A stretch of 64,000 nucleotides of DNA from Pontivivens nitratireducens (GCF_014235845.1 NZ_JACJUQ010000002.1:286751-350750); one strand, 5' to 3'; shown: positions 17,361 through 27,576, counted from the first letter of the stretch. Notes: generated by a model not told the origin, from the sequence alone. Numbers and translations: made by a program.

Positions 17361-19373
17361 TTACAGCAGATCGCGAACCTTTTGCGCGACAGCCTCGGCG
17401 GTGATGCCGAAATGCTCGAACAACTCGCCCGCCGGGGCGGAGGCGCCGAAGCTGTCCATGCCGACGAAATCGGCTTTCTTCCAGTTGCCGCGCTCACCGC
17501 ACAGCCACTTGTCCCAGCCCTGACGGATGCCTGCCTCGACCGCGACGCGCACGGGGCCTGCGGGCAGGACGCGCTTGCGATAGGCCTCGTCCTGCTGCTC
17601 GAACAGTTCCCATGACGGCATGGAGACGACGCGCACGCCGATGCCCTCGTTTTCCAGCAGACGCCGGGCTTCCAGCGCGACGGAGACTTCCGAACCGGTG
17701 GCCAGCAGGATCGCCATGCGCTTGCCCTGCGATTCCGCCAGAACGTATGCGCCCTGTGCCGTCAGGTTCTTCGTCTTGTGCTCGGTCCGGACCACCGGCA
17801 GGTTCTGACGGGTCAGGGCCAGCATCGAGGGCCCCTCCATCGTCACGGCCAGTTCCCAGGCCTCCGCCGTCTCGATGGTATCGGCGGGGCGCAGGACGGT
17901 CAGGTTCGGGATGGCGCGCATCGCTGCCATGTGCTCGACCGGCTGGTGCGTCGGGCCGTCTTCACCCAGACCGATGGAATCGTGGGTCATCACATAGGCC
18001 ACCCGGATGTTCATCAGCGCGGACAGGCGCATTGCCGGGCGGGCGTAATCGGTAAAGGCCATGAACGTGCCGCCATAGGGCAGGACACCGCCATGCAACG
18101 CCATGCCGTTCATCGCGGCGGCCATGCCATGTTCGCGGATGCCGTAGGACACGTGCCGACCCTTGCGGTTGTCCGCATCGAACGTGCCCAGATCCGGCGT
18201 CAATGTGTTGTTGGAGCCGGTCAGGTCAGCGGAGCCGCCGATCGTCTCGGGCAGGATGGAGTTGATGACGCCGAGCGCCAGTTCCGATGCCTTGCGCGTG
18301 GCGACGGCCTTGCCCGCCTCGGATGCGTCCTGCTTGAAGCGTTTGATCGCGGCGGACAGCTTCTTGGGTGTCTCGCCGGACATCTGGCGCTTGAACTCGG
18401 CTTGCTTGGTGCCGGACAATCCCGCGAGGCGCGTTTCCCATTCCTGGCGGGCGATTGCCCCGCGCGCACCGATCTGGCGCCATTCCGACAGCAGGTCGGC
18501 GGGAATGTCGAACGGCGCGTGGGTCCAGCCATAGGCCTTGCGCGTGTCCGCGATCAGCGTGTCGTCGGTCAGCGCGCCGTGGCCCTTGGACGTATCCTGA
18601 GCCGAGGAGCCGATGGCGATATGCGTCTTGCACGCGATCATCGAGGGCTTGGGCGATTGCTTCGCCTGCCGGATCGCCTCGTCGATGCTTTCGGGGTCGT
18701 GCCCATCGCAGGAGAAGACGGACCAGCCTGACGCCTCGAACCGCGCCATCTGATCGGTCACATCGGAAATGGAGACCTTGCCGTCGATGGTGATGCCATT
18801 GTCATCCCACAACACGATCAGCTTGCCCAGTTGCTGCTTGCCGGCCAGGCCGATGGCCTCCTGCGAAACACCTTCCATCAGGCAGCCGTCGCCCGCGATC
18901 ACGTAGGTGTGGTGATCCACGATCTTCTTGCCGAACCGCGCTTGCAACGATGCCTCGGCGATGGCGAAGCCGACGGAGTTCGCGATGCCCTGACCCAGCG
19001 GGCCGGTCGTCGTCTCGATCCCGTCCGCGTGGCCGTATTCCGGATGGCCCGCCGTGCGCGCGCCCAACTGGCGGAAGTTCTTGATCTCCTCCAGCGTGAT
19101 GTCGGAATAGCCGGTCAGATACATCAGCGCATAAAGCAGCATGGAGCCGTGGCCCGCCGACAGCACGAACCGGTCGCGGTCGGCCCAGCGGGGCTGCGAA
19201 GCGTCGAACTTCAGGTGCTTCTCGAACAGGACCGTCGCCACGTCCGCCATGCCCATGGGCATACCGGAATGGCCGGAATTCGCGGCCTTGACCGCGTCGA
19301 GGGCCAGCACACGGATCGCGGTGGCCTTGTTCCAATGATCGGGGTGGCGGGCGCGCAGGTCTTCGATGTTCAC
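17361..19373 (-). CDS. tkt: Transketolase
   Basis: A 670-residue ThDP enzyme of the pentose phosphate pathway. Motifs: '[17 protein letters not shown]' near the N-terminus, '[17 protein letters not shown]', the ThDP/Mg motif '[13 protein letters not shown]', '[19 protein letters not shown]' and the C-terminal '[14 protein letters not shown]'. It moves two-carbon ketol units between sugar phosphates. The start is GTG 19373: a strong promoter at 19409-19436 leaves only about 28 nt of leader, which excludes the longer frame beginning at 19460. It is separated from the pgk cluster by 158 nt in which I see no gene. Confidence 0.95.
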   Translation of the reverse strand: MNIEDLRARHPDHWNKATAIRVLALDAVKAANSGHSGMPMGMADVATVLFEKHLKFDASQPRWADRDRFVLSAGHGSMLLYALMYLTGYSDITLEEIKNFRQLGARTAGHPEYGHADGIETTTGPLGQGIANSVGFAIAEASLQARFGKKIVDHHTYVIAGDGCLMEGVSQEAIGLAGKQQLGKLIVLWDDNGITIDGKVSISDVTDQMARFEASGWSVFSCDGHDPESIDEAIRQAKQSPKPSMIACKTHIAIGSSAQDTSKGHGALTDDTLIADTRKAYGWTHAPFDIPADLLSEWRQIGARGAIARQEWETRLAGLSGTKQAEFKRQMSGETPKKLSAAIKRFKQDASEAGKAVATRKASELALGVINSILPETIGGSADLTGSNNTLTPDLGTFDADNRKGRHVSYGIREHGMAAAMNGMALHGGVLPYGGTFMAFTDYARPAMRLSALMNIRVAYVMTHDSIGLGEDGPTHQPVEHMAAMRAIPNLTVLRPADTIETAEAWELAVTMEGPSMLALTRQNLPVVRTEHKTKNLTAQGAYVLAESQGKRMAILLATGSEVSVALEARRLLENEGIGVRVVSMPSWELFEQQDEAYRKRVLPAGPVRVAVEAGIRQGWDKWLCGERGNWKKADFVGMDSFGASAPAGELFEHFGITAEAVAQKVRDLL

Positions 19374-19408
19374 GAGTGATCTCTCATCCACTGGGAAAAG
19401 TCGCGCTC

Positions 19409-19436
19409 TCAATACCACTGCACACCCTTTGGTCAA
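19409..19436 (-). promoter_or_regulatory. Sigma-70 promoter of tkt
   Basis: On the minus strand, -35 TTGACC (19431-19436), a 16-nt spacer and -10 TATTGA (19409-19414). Predicted transcription start is near 19401, about 28 nt before the GTG start, which supports that start codon. Confidence 0.6.
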
Positions 19437-19630
19437 GCGTATCGGGCCCGCATACCGCAATCGAGGCGACTTTCAGCCGGTTTGGGGTCATTTTGGCAGC
19501 AGCGCGGAGCATCGGGCTGACTCGCGGCATTTTCACCGGCGAAAATGCGTGTCAAAACTGGCGAAGGTCGAAGGAACGCGATAGGTTACGCCAAAACAGG
19601 GCGAACGCCCCAGGGCAGCAGAGGCATGAC

Positions 19631-19885
19631 ATGAACGATATCGAGGCATTGGAGGCCCGCATCGAGGCGGCCACCACCCGGATCGCCACCGCCATCGCGG
19701 CAAAACAGAACGTTGCGGCGGAACCGGGCGGCGATCCCGTCGCATTGCGCAGGTTGGAGCGGGTGAACGTCGCCCTGCGCGCGCAGCTCAAGGATATGGA
19801 GTTGAAGCGTGAGGCCGACATGGCGCAGCTCGACGGCCTGATCTCCGAATTGCGCCCCCTGGTGGAGGAAGCTGAAAATGGCTGA
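19631..19885 (+). CDS. Small coiled-coil protein upstream of zapA
   Basis: An 84-residue, almost entirely helical, acidic protein: 'MNDIEALEARIEAATTRIA' and 'RVNVALRAQLKDMELKRE' give heptad spacing of a coiled coil over most of the length. ATG 19631 was chosen because the longer frame upstream is rich in unlikely residues and covers the tkt promoter. It overlaps zapA by 8 nt. Position and shape suggest a partner of the ZapA/FtsZ ring machinery, comparable to ZapB-like coils, but this is inference; I know no named family for it. Confidence 0.7.
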   Translation: MNDIEALEARIEAATTRIATAIAAKQNVAAEPGGDPVALRRLERVNVALRAQLKDMELKREADMAQLDGLISELRPLVEEAENG

Positions 19886-20279
19886 GATCGATCTGGATAT
19901 CGGTGGAAAGACCTTCCGCGTCGCCTGCGCCGATGGGGAGGAACGCCAGTTGCAATCCGCCGCGGCCCTCGTCGCGTCCGAGGCGCAGAACCTCGTCGCC
20001 GCCATCGGGCAACTGCCTGAAAGCCGGATGCTGCTGATGTCCTCGCTGATGCTGGGCGACCGGCACATCGCCTTGCAAGGTCAGCTTCGCGCGGCGGAGG
20101 ATCGGATTCGCGCCCTCGAACTGCGTGCCGAACGGGCGGAGGCTGAAAGCGCCGCGCCCGCCGCACCCGCGCCGGGCGGTCTGTTCCAGCAGGATCCGGC
20201 GGAGGCGCTCGCCGCCCTGACCCGCACCGCCGAAACGCTGGAGGCAATGGCCGACGCGTTGGAGGCCAAGGCGGAATGA
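19878..20279 (+). CDS. zapA: Cell division protein ZapA
   Basis: A 133-residue protein. The N-terminal ZapA globular domain reads 'EIDLDIGGKTFRVACADGEE', with the 'AAALVASEAQNLVAAIGQL' helix, and the C-terminal half is a coiled coil ('AAEDRIRALELRAERAEAES') with a low-complexity Ala/Pro stretch near 95-105. ZapA binds FtsZ and stabilises the Z ring. It overlaps the upstream coil protein by 8 nt and the downstream ArsC-like gene by 4 nt (ATGA at 20276), so four plus-strand genes form one operon. The C-terminal extension is somewhat longer than in E. coli ZapA. Confidence 0.85.
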   Translation: MAEIDLDIGGKTFRVACADGEERQLQSAAALVASEAQNLVAAIGQLPESRMLLMSSLMLGDRHIALQGQLRAAEDRIRALELRAERAEAESAAPAAPAPGGLFQQDPAEALAALTRTAETLEAMADALEAKAE

Positions 20280-20626
20280 GCGTTCAAGTCTACGGCATTC
20301 CATCCTGCACAACGGTTCGCAAGTCCCTGAAATGGCTCGACTCGCGCAATGTGGCCTATGAGTACACCCCCTTCGCGAAGGTGCCGGACCTGGCCACGGC
20401 GTTGCGCACATGGATCGACAGCGCGGGGCAGGACCGGGTGATGAATGCGCGCGCCGCGACCTTTCGCGCCTTGCCTCAGCCCGAGCAGGAGCGCATGAAA
20501 TCGGATGTGGATTTCGCCATCGCCCGCATGGTGGCCGATCCGCGACTGATCAAGCGGCCCGTGCTGGTCGCCGGCACCACGGTTGCGACCGGGTTCGATG
20601 AGGCGGAGTGGCGTGACGCAATCTGA
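20276..20626 (+). CDS. ArsC/Spx-family thioredoxin-fold protein
   Basis: A 116-residue protein starting MSVQVYGIPSCTTVRKSLKW. The single cysteine (C11) followed by 'TTVRKS' and the later 'LIKRPVLVAG' place it in the ArsC/YffB/Spx family. Classical arsenate reductases have 'CGTSRNTL'; the 'CTTVRK' form is YffB-like, for which glutathione-dependent thiol activity has been proposed, so true arsenate reductase function is doubtful. No arsenic resistance genes are nearby. It overlaps zapA by 4 nt and the patatin gene by 14 nt. Confidence 0.82.
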   Translation: MSVQVYGIPSCTTVRKSLKWLDSRNVAYEYTPFAKVPDLATALRTWIDSAGQDRVMNARAATFRALPQPEQERMKSDVDFAIARMVADPRLIKRPVLVAGTTVATGFDEAEWRDAI

Positions 20627-21446
20627 AATCCAGCGATTTCCAAATCTCGTTTTCGGCGGTGGGGGGACGCGATGCTTCTGGCATGGCGGTTTTCTCGGGT
20701 CGATCTACGATTTGCTGGCGCCGACGCAGAAAATCAACGCCGTCTCGGGCGGGGCGCTGTCCGCGCTCGCCTATGTGACGAAGCAGGAGGCGCGACTGCT
20801 CGACATTACCGGCAGTCATTTCGACGTTGCCGCAGGTGGCCCCGGCAACATGAGCTGGGCGCGAAGGCGCAGCGGCGGCGATCTGTTCATTCATCAGGTG
20901 CTCTACCGCACGATCGTTTCGATCATGATGGATAACACCGCCGCGGTCGAGGCAATCGCGGAAGGTCCGCAATTCACCGTCCAACTGGCCAAACCCTCCC
21001 GCTACGGCGCGCTGGCCACCGTGCTCGCCTACGCGGCGGAGGTTCCGGCCCGAGGATCCCCGCATGTCCGCGCGGCGCGTCGCATGGGGGCGGTTCCCGT
21101 CTATGTCGATGCGCGTCAGGCCGCGCGCGAGGGGCGCTTCGTCGATCTGGTCGTGGCAGCCGCGTCCAGCCCGCCGGTCTTTGACCAATTGTTCTGGGAC
21201 GGCGTGGCGGTGATCGACGGCGGTGTGGTGGACAATGCCTTCCCGCATGAGGAGGGCGAGGACCAGCTTATCATGGTCACGCGCCCCTATCCCAAACTGC
21301 CCGTGATCGAGGGCCGTACCTACGCGAAACCCTCACGCAAGATCGCGACCAACAAGCTGGACTTCACCGACCGCGCCGGGATCGAGGCCGCCTGGAAACA
21401 GGGGATGGATGACGGGGCCGCGTTCCGCGCAACCCTGACAGCATAG
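20613..21446 (+). CDS. Patatin-like phospholipase
   Basis: A 277-residue putative serine lipid acyl hydrolase. The oxyanion-hole loop 'FGGGGTRCFWHGG' is near the N-terminus, the nucleophile is S45 in 'NAVSGGALSAL' (the first Gly of GxSxG is Ala here) and the catalytic Asp is in 'VIDGGVVDN'. This Ser-Asp dyad is complete. Start GTG 20613 is chosen since it gives the conserved N-terminus 'QRFPNLVFGGGG' and overlaps the preceding stop; the codon at 20583 would overlap more deeply. The substrate is unknown. It is the last gene of the zapA operon; the 119 nt after it hold no gene. Confidence 0.85.
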   Translation: MTQSEIQRFPNLVFGGGGTRCFWHGGFLGSIYDLLAPTQKINAVSGGALSALAYVTKQEARLLDITGSHFDVAAGGPGNMSWARRRSGGDLFIHQVLYRTIVSIMMDNTAAVEAIAEGPQFTVQLAKPSRYGALATVLAYAAEVPARGSPHVRAARRMGAVPVYVDARQAAREGRFVDLVVAAASSPPVFDQLFWDGVAVIDGGVVDNAFPHEEGEDQLIMVTRPYPKLPVIEGRTYAKPSRKIATNKLDFTDRAGIEAAWKQGMDDGAAFRATLTA

Positions 21447-21565
21447 TCTTCACCGGGTTTAAGCGCGGGTAAAGGCGGTGATGCTGGCCGGTACAAGGCG
21501 CTGAGCGCACACAGAACGGCAATCAGCCTATCGGGCACATAGGTTGCGCCCGACAGGTGGCAGGA

Positions 21566-21937
21566 TCATTCCTGCTTGTTCGCCTCACGAACGCGCGCGG
21601 CGGCTTCCTCATCGAACGAAACGCCGTTTTCCTTGAGCAAGGTATCCATCTCGCCCGACAGGACCATTTCGGTGATGATGTCGCAGCCGCCCACGAACTC
21701 ACCCTTTACATAGAGCTGCGGGATCGTCGGCCATTCCGAATAATCCTTGATCCCCTGCCGGATATCCTCGTTCGCCAGAACGTTCACATCCTTGAAGGGG
21801 ACATTCATGTAGGTCAGAACACCTGCCACACGGGATGAGAATCCGCATTGCGGCATGGAGGCCGTGCCTTTCATGAACAGGACGACATCGTTGCCCTTCA
21901 CGTCCGCGTCGATGATGTCATGTGCGGGATTTGTCAT
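21566..21937 (-). CDS. grxD: Monothiol glutaredoxin (Grx4/GrxD family)
   Basis: A 123-residue protein with 'VVLFMKGTASMPQCGFSSRV', where CGFS is the hallmark of monothiol glutaredoxins that bind and transfer [2Fe-2S] clusters with glutathione. 'WPTIPQLYVKGEFVGGCDII' forms the glutathione-binding surface. A short C-terminal extension (about 15 residues) is rich in Glu/Ala/Arg. It usually works with BolA in Fe-S trafficking, and bolA is two genes upstream in the same overlapping operon. Start ATG 21937 overlaps the previous stop (ATGA). Confidence 0.95.
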   Translation of the reverse strand: MTNPAHDIIDADVKGNDVVLFMKGTASMPQCGFSSRVAGVLTYMNVPFKDVNVLANEDIRQGIKDYSEWPTIPQLYVKGEFVGGCDIITEMVLSGEMDTLLKENGVSFDEEAAARVREANKQE

Positions 21938-22203
21938 TGCCTGGGCTCCTTGGTTTTCACTGCACGTGCCTTGATGGCCTGATCGCGCATGTAGTCGTTC
22001 GCCTTCTGGATGTCACCATGTCCCAGCGGATTCCCGAACGTGGTGTGCACCTCACGCAGTTTCGTGGGGTCGATGTCGAATTTCTCTGCGAATGTTCGGG
22101 CAGGGCGCTTCGACCTGAAGGCATATTCGATGATGGCCAGCAGGATGACAGCGGCGATAATGCCGCCGATCACATAGACCATCCATATGGCTCCCTCGCT
22201 CAC
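21934..22203 (-). CDS. Single-pass membrane protein between bolA and grxD
   Basis: An 89-residue protein with one N-terminal membrane helix ('MVYVIGGIIAAVILLAIIEY') and a basic cytoplasmic tail ('FRSKRPARTFAEKFDIDPTK'). I do not recognise a named domain. It is bounded by bolA (4-nt overlap, GTGA) and grxD (4-nt overlap), so it is translated with the Fe-S trafficking pair and could tether or assist it; this is inference. The start is GTG 22203, supported by the overlap; an internal ATG at 22182 would start right at the helix. Confidence 0.7.
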   Translation of the reverse strand: MSEGAIWMVYVIGGIIAAVILLAIIEYAFRSKRPARTFAEKFDIDPTKLREVHTTFGNPLGHGDIQKANDYMRDQAIKARAVKTKEPRQ

Positions 22204-22442
22204 GCCGGAACCTTGGTCGTCAACGCCAGAGCGTGCAGCAACCCGTTGCTGCCCTGCATCTGATCGCCCAATGCCGCATAAACGGCCTGATGTTGTTTTA
22301 CCCGGCTCAGCCCGCGAAATTCCTCCGCCGTGACGAAGGCGGCGTAGTGATTGCCGTCACCGGCCAGATCGTCGATCCGAATCTCGGCGTCCGGGAATTT
22401 CTTGCGGATCAGGGCTTCGATCTCATGCGCCTGCATGGCCAT
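22200..22442 (-). CDS. bolA: BolA family protein
   Basis: An 80-residue BolA-fold protein: 'EIEALIRKKFPDAEIRIDDL', 'DGNHYAAFVTAEEFRGLSRV' and 'QHQAVYAALGDQM' with the conserved histidine in the 'RVKQHQAVY' helix. Small BolA proteins of this type (IbaG/BolA2-like) form [2Fe-2S] complexes with CGFS glutaredoxins, and grxD is in the same operon. ATG 22442 (MAMQAHEIEAL) was chosen since GAGGGAGATG lies directly upstream; the longer frame adds unlike sequence. It lies 95 nt downstream of... the purL end on the same strand. Confidence 0.92.
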   Translation of the reverse strand: MAMQAHEIEALIRKKFPDAEIRIDDLAGDGNHYAAFVTAEEFRGLSRVKQHQAVYAALGDQMQGSNGLLHALALTTKVPA

Positions 22443-22537
22443 CGTGTCATCTCCCTCTCTCGTTTGATGAAAATGTATTGCGTCCCGCTGCGGGCGGCAA
22501 GGTGTGCCGCCGCATCGCGTTTCGGTCCCGACCAACC

Positions 22538-24715
<2,178 letters not shown>

Positions 24716-24775
24716 CGGGGCCTCCGGCAGGCTTGCGTTGCAGCCTTTTAGGGGGCGGAGGCCCCTGTCGGCAAG

Positions 24776-24895
24776 TCACCTCTGCCGCTGATCTATGCGT
24801 CGCTCATAGACCGGCTGATGCGGCGGGTGAAGTTGACGTTGCAGCGGATCGGTTCGGCTGGCAATCGAATATGTATTCGCGAACAGAAATAACAT
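24776..24895 (-). CDS. Putative 39-residue small protein upstream of purL
   Basis: ATG 24895 to TGA 24776-24778. The start is preceded by AGGAGGAGGAGAA with a 6-nt gap, the best Shine-Dalgarno in the neighbourhood. The product begins MLFLFANTYSIASRTDPLQR and continues with a basic, Pro/His/Arg-rich tail; it has no clear membrane helix or domain. It lies between divergent purL (60 nt downstream, same strand) and a LysR gene (100 nt away, opposite strand). It may be a real small protein, or a translated leader that influences purL. No homology could be tested. Confidence 0.45.
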   Translation of the reverse strand: MLFLFANTYSIASRTDPLQRQLHPPHQPVYERRIDQRQR

Positions 24896-24994
24896 GACGT
24901 TCTCCTCCTCCTGTGTTTCGATGTACTGAATATGAGCCTGATCTCGACTTCATGCGAGCCATAACGGTTTCTGAAATGTTAGCCTGAGTTACAT

Positions 24995-25867
24995 ATGCCC
25001 GAACCCTTGCTCCCGCCTCTCGCCGCCCTTCGCGCCTTCGAGGTGACGGCCCGCCATCTCAGCTTCTCCGCCGCGGGGCGGGAGTTGAACGTGACACATG
25101 CCGCTGTTGCACAGCAGGTGCGCGGGTTGGAGCGTGAACTGGACGTCATTCTGGTGCAGCGCGCCGGGCGCGGTCTGGCCCTGACGACGGACGGGCAGGC
25201 CCTGGCACATGACCTGGCGGAGGGATTCGCCAGCTTCCGGCAGGGAATTTCCAGAATTCGCGATCAGAAAAGCCTTCTGCCCGTGCGTATCGCGCTGACC
25301 CCCAGCTTTGCCGTCAGTTGGTTCATGCCCCGCCTTGCGGCCCTGCGCGATGCGCATCCGGACATCGAACTGGCGCTGAATCCCGGCCCGGAACTGGTGG
25401 ATCTGGGGGCGGGTGAGTACGATCTGGCGATCCGCTTTGGTCCGGGCGGCTGGCCCGGCGTCATCAATGAGCCGTTCATTCCGACCTCGTTCGTCGTGTG
25501 CGCCGCGCCCACCCTGGTCGAATCCTGGTCGCCCGATTGCCCTGAAGACCTGCTCGCCCTGCCATGGTTCGAGGAGCCCGGCCGACATGAACAGGCGATC
25601 TGGCTGACCGCGATGAACATCCCGATGGAACGTGTGAAAAACATCACGCAGATCCCCGGCTACATGATGCTGGCCGCCCTGCGTGAGGGGCAGGGCATTG
25701 CCGCGACCACAAAACTGTTCGTTCAGGAGGATGTGGACGCAGGCCGCCTGCGCATCTTGTGGGAGGATGAGACCCCGGGCTGCGGCTATCACCTGCTCTA
25801 CCGCAAGGGCCCCCAGCGCGCGCAGGTCCAGGCTGTGCTCAAGTGGCTGAAAAAGCAGGTCGAGTAA
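24995..25867 (+). CDS. LysR-family regulator, GcvA-like
   Basis: A 290-residue regulator. The winged HTH covers about residues 1-65 ('LPPLAALRAFEVTARHLSFS', 'AAGRELNVTHAAVAQQVRGL'), with the 'LPPLxALRAFE' opening typical of the GcvA branch. The effector domain contains 'VRIALTPSFAVSWFMPRLA' and 'PGPELVDLGAGEYDLAIRFG'. Ligand and targets are unknown; no glycine cleavage genes are in the window. It diverges from the small ORF and purL, so its binding site may be in the 24896-24994 gap. It ends directly at the terminator of the minus-strand sRNA candidate. Confidence 0.88.
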   Translation: MPEPLLPPLAALRAFEVTARHLSFSAAGRELNVTHAAVAQQVRGLERELDVILVQRAGRGLALTTDGQALAHDLAEGFASFRQGISRIRDQKSLLPVRIALTPSFAVSWFMPRLAALRDAHPDIELALNPGPELVDLGAGEYDLAIRFGPGGWPGVINEPFIPTSFVVCAAPTLVESWSPDCPEDLLALPWFEEPGRHEQAIWLTAMNIPMERVKNITQIPGYMMLAALREGQGIAATTKLFVQEDVDAGRLRILWEDETPGCGYHLLYRKGPQRAQVQAVLKWLKKQVE

Positions 25868-25869
25868 GC

Positions 25870-25898
25870 AAAAAAAAGGCCGAGCATAAAGCTCGGCC
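25870..25898 (-). terminator. Intrinsic terminator of the candidate sRNA
   Basis: GGCCGAGC and GCTCGGCC form a perfect 8-bp stem with a 5-nt loop; on the minus strand it is followed by eight T. On the plus strand the stem is not followed by T, so it serves the minus-strand RNA rather than the LysR gene ending at 25867. Confidence 0.8.
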
Positions 25899-25962
25899 CA
25901 AGTCCAACAGGGAGGTATCAAGACCGACGGGAAGCAACCGGAGCCGCACATCCGCCTGTCTT
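25870..25962 (-). ncRNA. Candidate trans-acting small RNA with CCUCCC loop
   Basis: A complete small transcription unit sits between two LysR genes. A sigma-70 promoter (25970-25998) predicts a start at about 25962. The RNA would be about 93 nt: a 5' AAGAC that can pair with GUCUU (25921-25925), a single-stranded stretch GAUACCUCCCUGUUGGACUUG-like (the CCUCCC is at 25910-25915), then a perfect 8-bp terminator stem GGCCGAGC/GCTCGGCC and a run of 8 U. No good reading frame uses it. A CCUCCC motif in an unpaired region is typical of alphaproteobacterial sRNAs that bind Shine-Dalgarno sequences (for example the alpha-r8/MmgR and alpha-r14 groups); assignment to one of these is not proven. Confidence 0.65.
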
Positions 25963-25969
25963 GAGAGGG

Positions 25970-25998
25970 TATCTAGAACGCCCGACCGCTTATGGCAA
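25970..25998 (-). promoter_or_regulatory. Sigma-70 promoter of the candidate sRNA
   Basis: On the minus strand, -35 TTGCCA (25993-25998), exactly 17 nt, then -10 TAGATA (25970-25975). There is no coding gene between it and the terminator at 25870-25898, so its product must be a short RNA. Confidence 0.6.
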
Positions 25999-26100
25999 GT
26001 GAGTGTGCACAACTGTATACGCATAGCTGTATCCCGCTGGGTGCATGTGTTGCGGTTACAGCACAATCTGATCGCTATGGGCCACTGCGATCCATGACGG

Positions 26101-27012
26101 TCAGCTTGCAGCCTCCGCCGCCTCCCGCTGGGCGCGTTTATAGGCGGCGATTTCGGCCAGAATGAAATCACGAAACGCCGCGACCCGCTTGGAATGACGC
26201 AATTCCTCGGGATAGGCGAGATAGACCGGCACCACGCCGCTCGCCTGGCTGGGCACGACGTTAACCAGATCGGGCTGGTTGTTCGTCACGTAATCGGGCA
26301 GGGCGCCGATGCCCAGGCCGTGGATTACCGATTGCAGGATGCCGAAATAGTTGTTTACCGTCAGATGGCTGGGATGATCCCCGTCGAGGAACGGGCGCAG
26401 CCAGGCCTGACCGGCGGCAACCTGCGGGGAATCGGGCGCATGTCCGATGATGCGATGGCGCATCAACTCCTCCGCCGTGGCGGGCAGGCCATTGCGACCG
26501 ATATAGTCCTCCGAGGCATAGAACCGCATCCGCACGTCCATCAGCCTGCGGCGGATCAGATCGGCCTGACTGGGTTCCTTGAGCCGGATGGCCACGTCCG
26601 CCTCACGCATCGGCAAATCGACGACCCGTTCGTCCAGCATCAGATTGATCTTGAGGTTGGGATACCTCTCGTAAAGCCGGATCAGGCGAGGGGCCAGCCA
26701 CAGCGTCCCGAATCCGGTGGTCGTGGTGACGCGCAGTTCGCCGAAAACCTCATCCTCGCTGTCGCGAATGCGCGCGGTGGCCGCGGCCAGCCGTTTGGCC
26801 ATGTCGCGTGTGGCGGAATACAACAACTCGCCCTGTTCGGTCAGCATCAGCCCGCGCGCATGGCGATGGAACAGCGTGACATTCAGCGCCTCCTCCAGCC
26901 CCCGAATCTGGCGACTGACGGCAGATTGGCTCAGATGCAGGCTGTCCCCCGCATGGGTGAGAGAGCCGACATCCGCCACAGCATGGAAAATCCGCAATTT
27001 GTCCCAGTCCAT
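26101..27012 (-). CDS. LysR-family transcriptional regulator
   Basis: A 303-residue regulator with the HTH at about residues 1-62 ('MDWDKLRIFHAVADVGSLTH', 'SLHLSQSAVSRQIRGLEEAL') and an effector domain with 'LRVTTTTGFGTLWLAPRLIR' and 'VDLPMREADVAIRLKEPSQ'. The 'MDWDKLRIFHAVAD' opening defines a group common in Rhodobacteraceae with no well-established effector. It diverges from the indolepyruvate oxidoreductase gene across a 564-nt gap and could control it. The start ATG 27012 is clear. Confidence 0.88.
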   Translation of the reverse strand: MDWDKLRIFHAVADVGSLTHAGDSLHLSQSAVSRQIRGLEEALNVTLFHRHARGLMLTEQGELLYSATRDMAKRLAAATARIRDSEDEVFGELRVTTTTGFGTLWLAPRLIRLYERYPNLKINLMLDERVVDLPMREADVAIRLKEPSQADLIRRRLMDVRMRFYASEDYIGRNGLPATAEELMRHRIIGHAPDSPQVAAGQAWLRPFLDGDHPSHLTVNNYFGILQSVIHGLGIGALPDYVTNNQPDLVNVVPSQASGVVPVYLAYPEELRHSKRVAAFRDFILAEIAAYKRAQREAAEAAS

Positions 27013-27576
27013 ACCGTCTTCGCTCCCCTCAGCTCCGATGTGTCCCGGCTGAATGATTGGCCACGGCAGATATGGACCGTTTCGACTTGCTCAAGACTAT
27101 CGCGCGACTGTCACGCAACCGCATGGCTTTTTTGCACGAGATTTGCTGCGAGGATACCAAATTCGCGTCGTGGGCCAAGGCGCTACTGATAATTTTGGGC
27201 AAATTATAAAGACACTTTCGAAGGTTTCCCCCTGTTCTGGATGGTGAATCATCCCTTTGGGCTAGACACGAAAGCGATTTCGATCCGATGCCCCAGAACG
27301 GAGGGATGATATAGCATCGTCCTGTCTGCCGAATTAAAAGGGCATTTCGTTGCGTATTGTATAAGCTATTGATTCTGAAGATTTCGTTACGGTTCGGCTT
27401 GCACGTTCGGTGTCGGTACTAATCCCGATACCTTCGCTCGTCCTTCACCACGCGCCGCACATCTGCGTGAGTCTTCGAAAATTCACCTTGAAGGGTCAAT
27501 ATTTCTTACCTAACCTAGGGTCGTAACTCAATTCGTGAAGCCTTCGCAGTTTGGGCATCATGTGGGAGATGATGAT
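27013..27576. other. Long non-coding region between divergent LysR and indolepyruvate oxidoreductase genes
   Basis: About 560 nt, visibly richer in A+T than the flanks. No reading frame has a convincing start, RBS and composition. The only element I can support is a possible promoter for the downstream gene at 27488-27516. The length leaves room for LysR binding sites or a small RNA, but I see no terminator hairpin that would define one. Confidence 0.5.
27488..27516 (+). promoter_or_regulatory. Possible promoter of the indolepyruvate oxidoreductase gene
   Basis: TTGAAG (27488-27493), 17 nt and TAACCT (27511-27516) give moderate sigma-70 hexamers. The predicted start near 27523 is about 54 nt before the ATG at 27577. 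Confidence 0.35.

Noticed and set aside
21526..21554. Inverted repeat after grxD (CTATCGGGC / GCCCGACAG)
   Set aside because: One mismatch pair, long loop and no T-run; too weak to call a terminator.
25839..26171. 110-codon minus-strand ORF over the sRNA candidate
   Set aside because: No RBS, composition unlike a protein, and its end runs through the terminator into the LysR gene.
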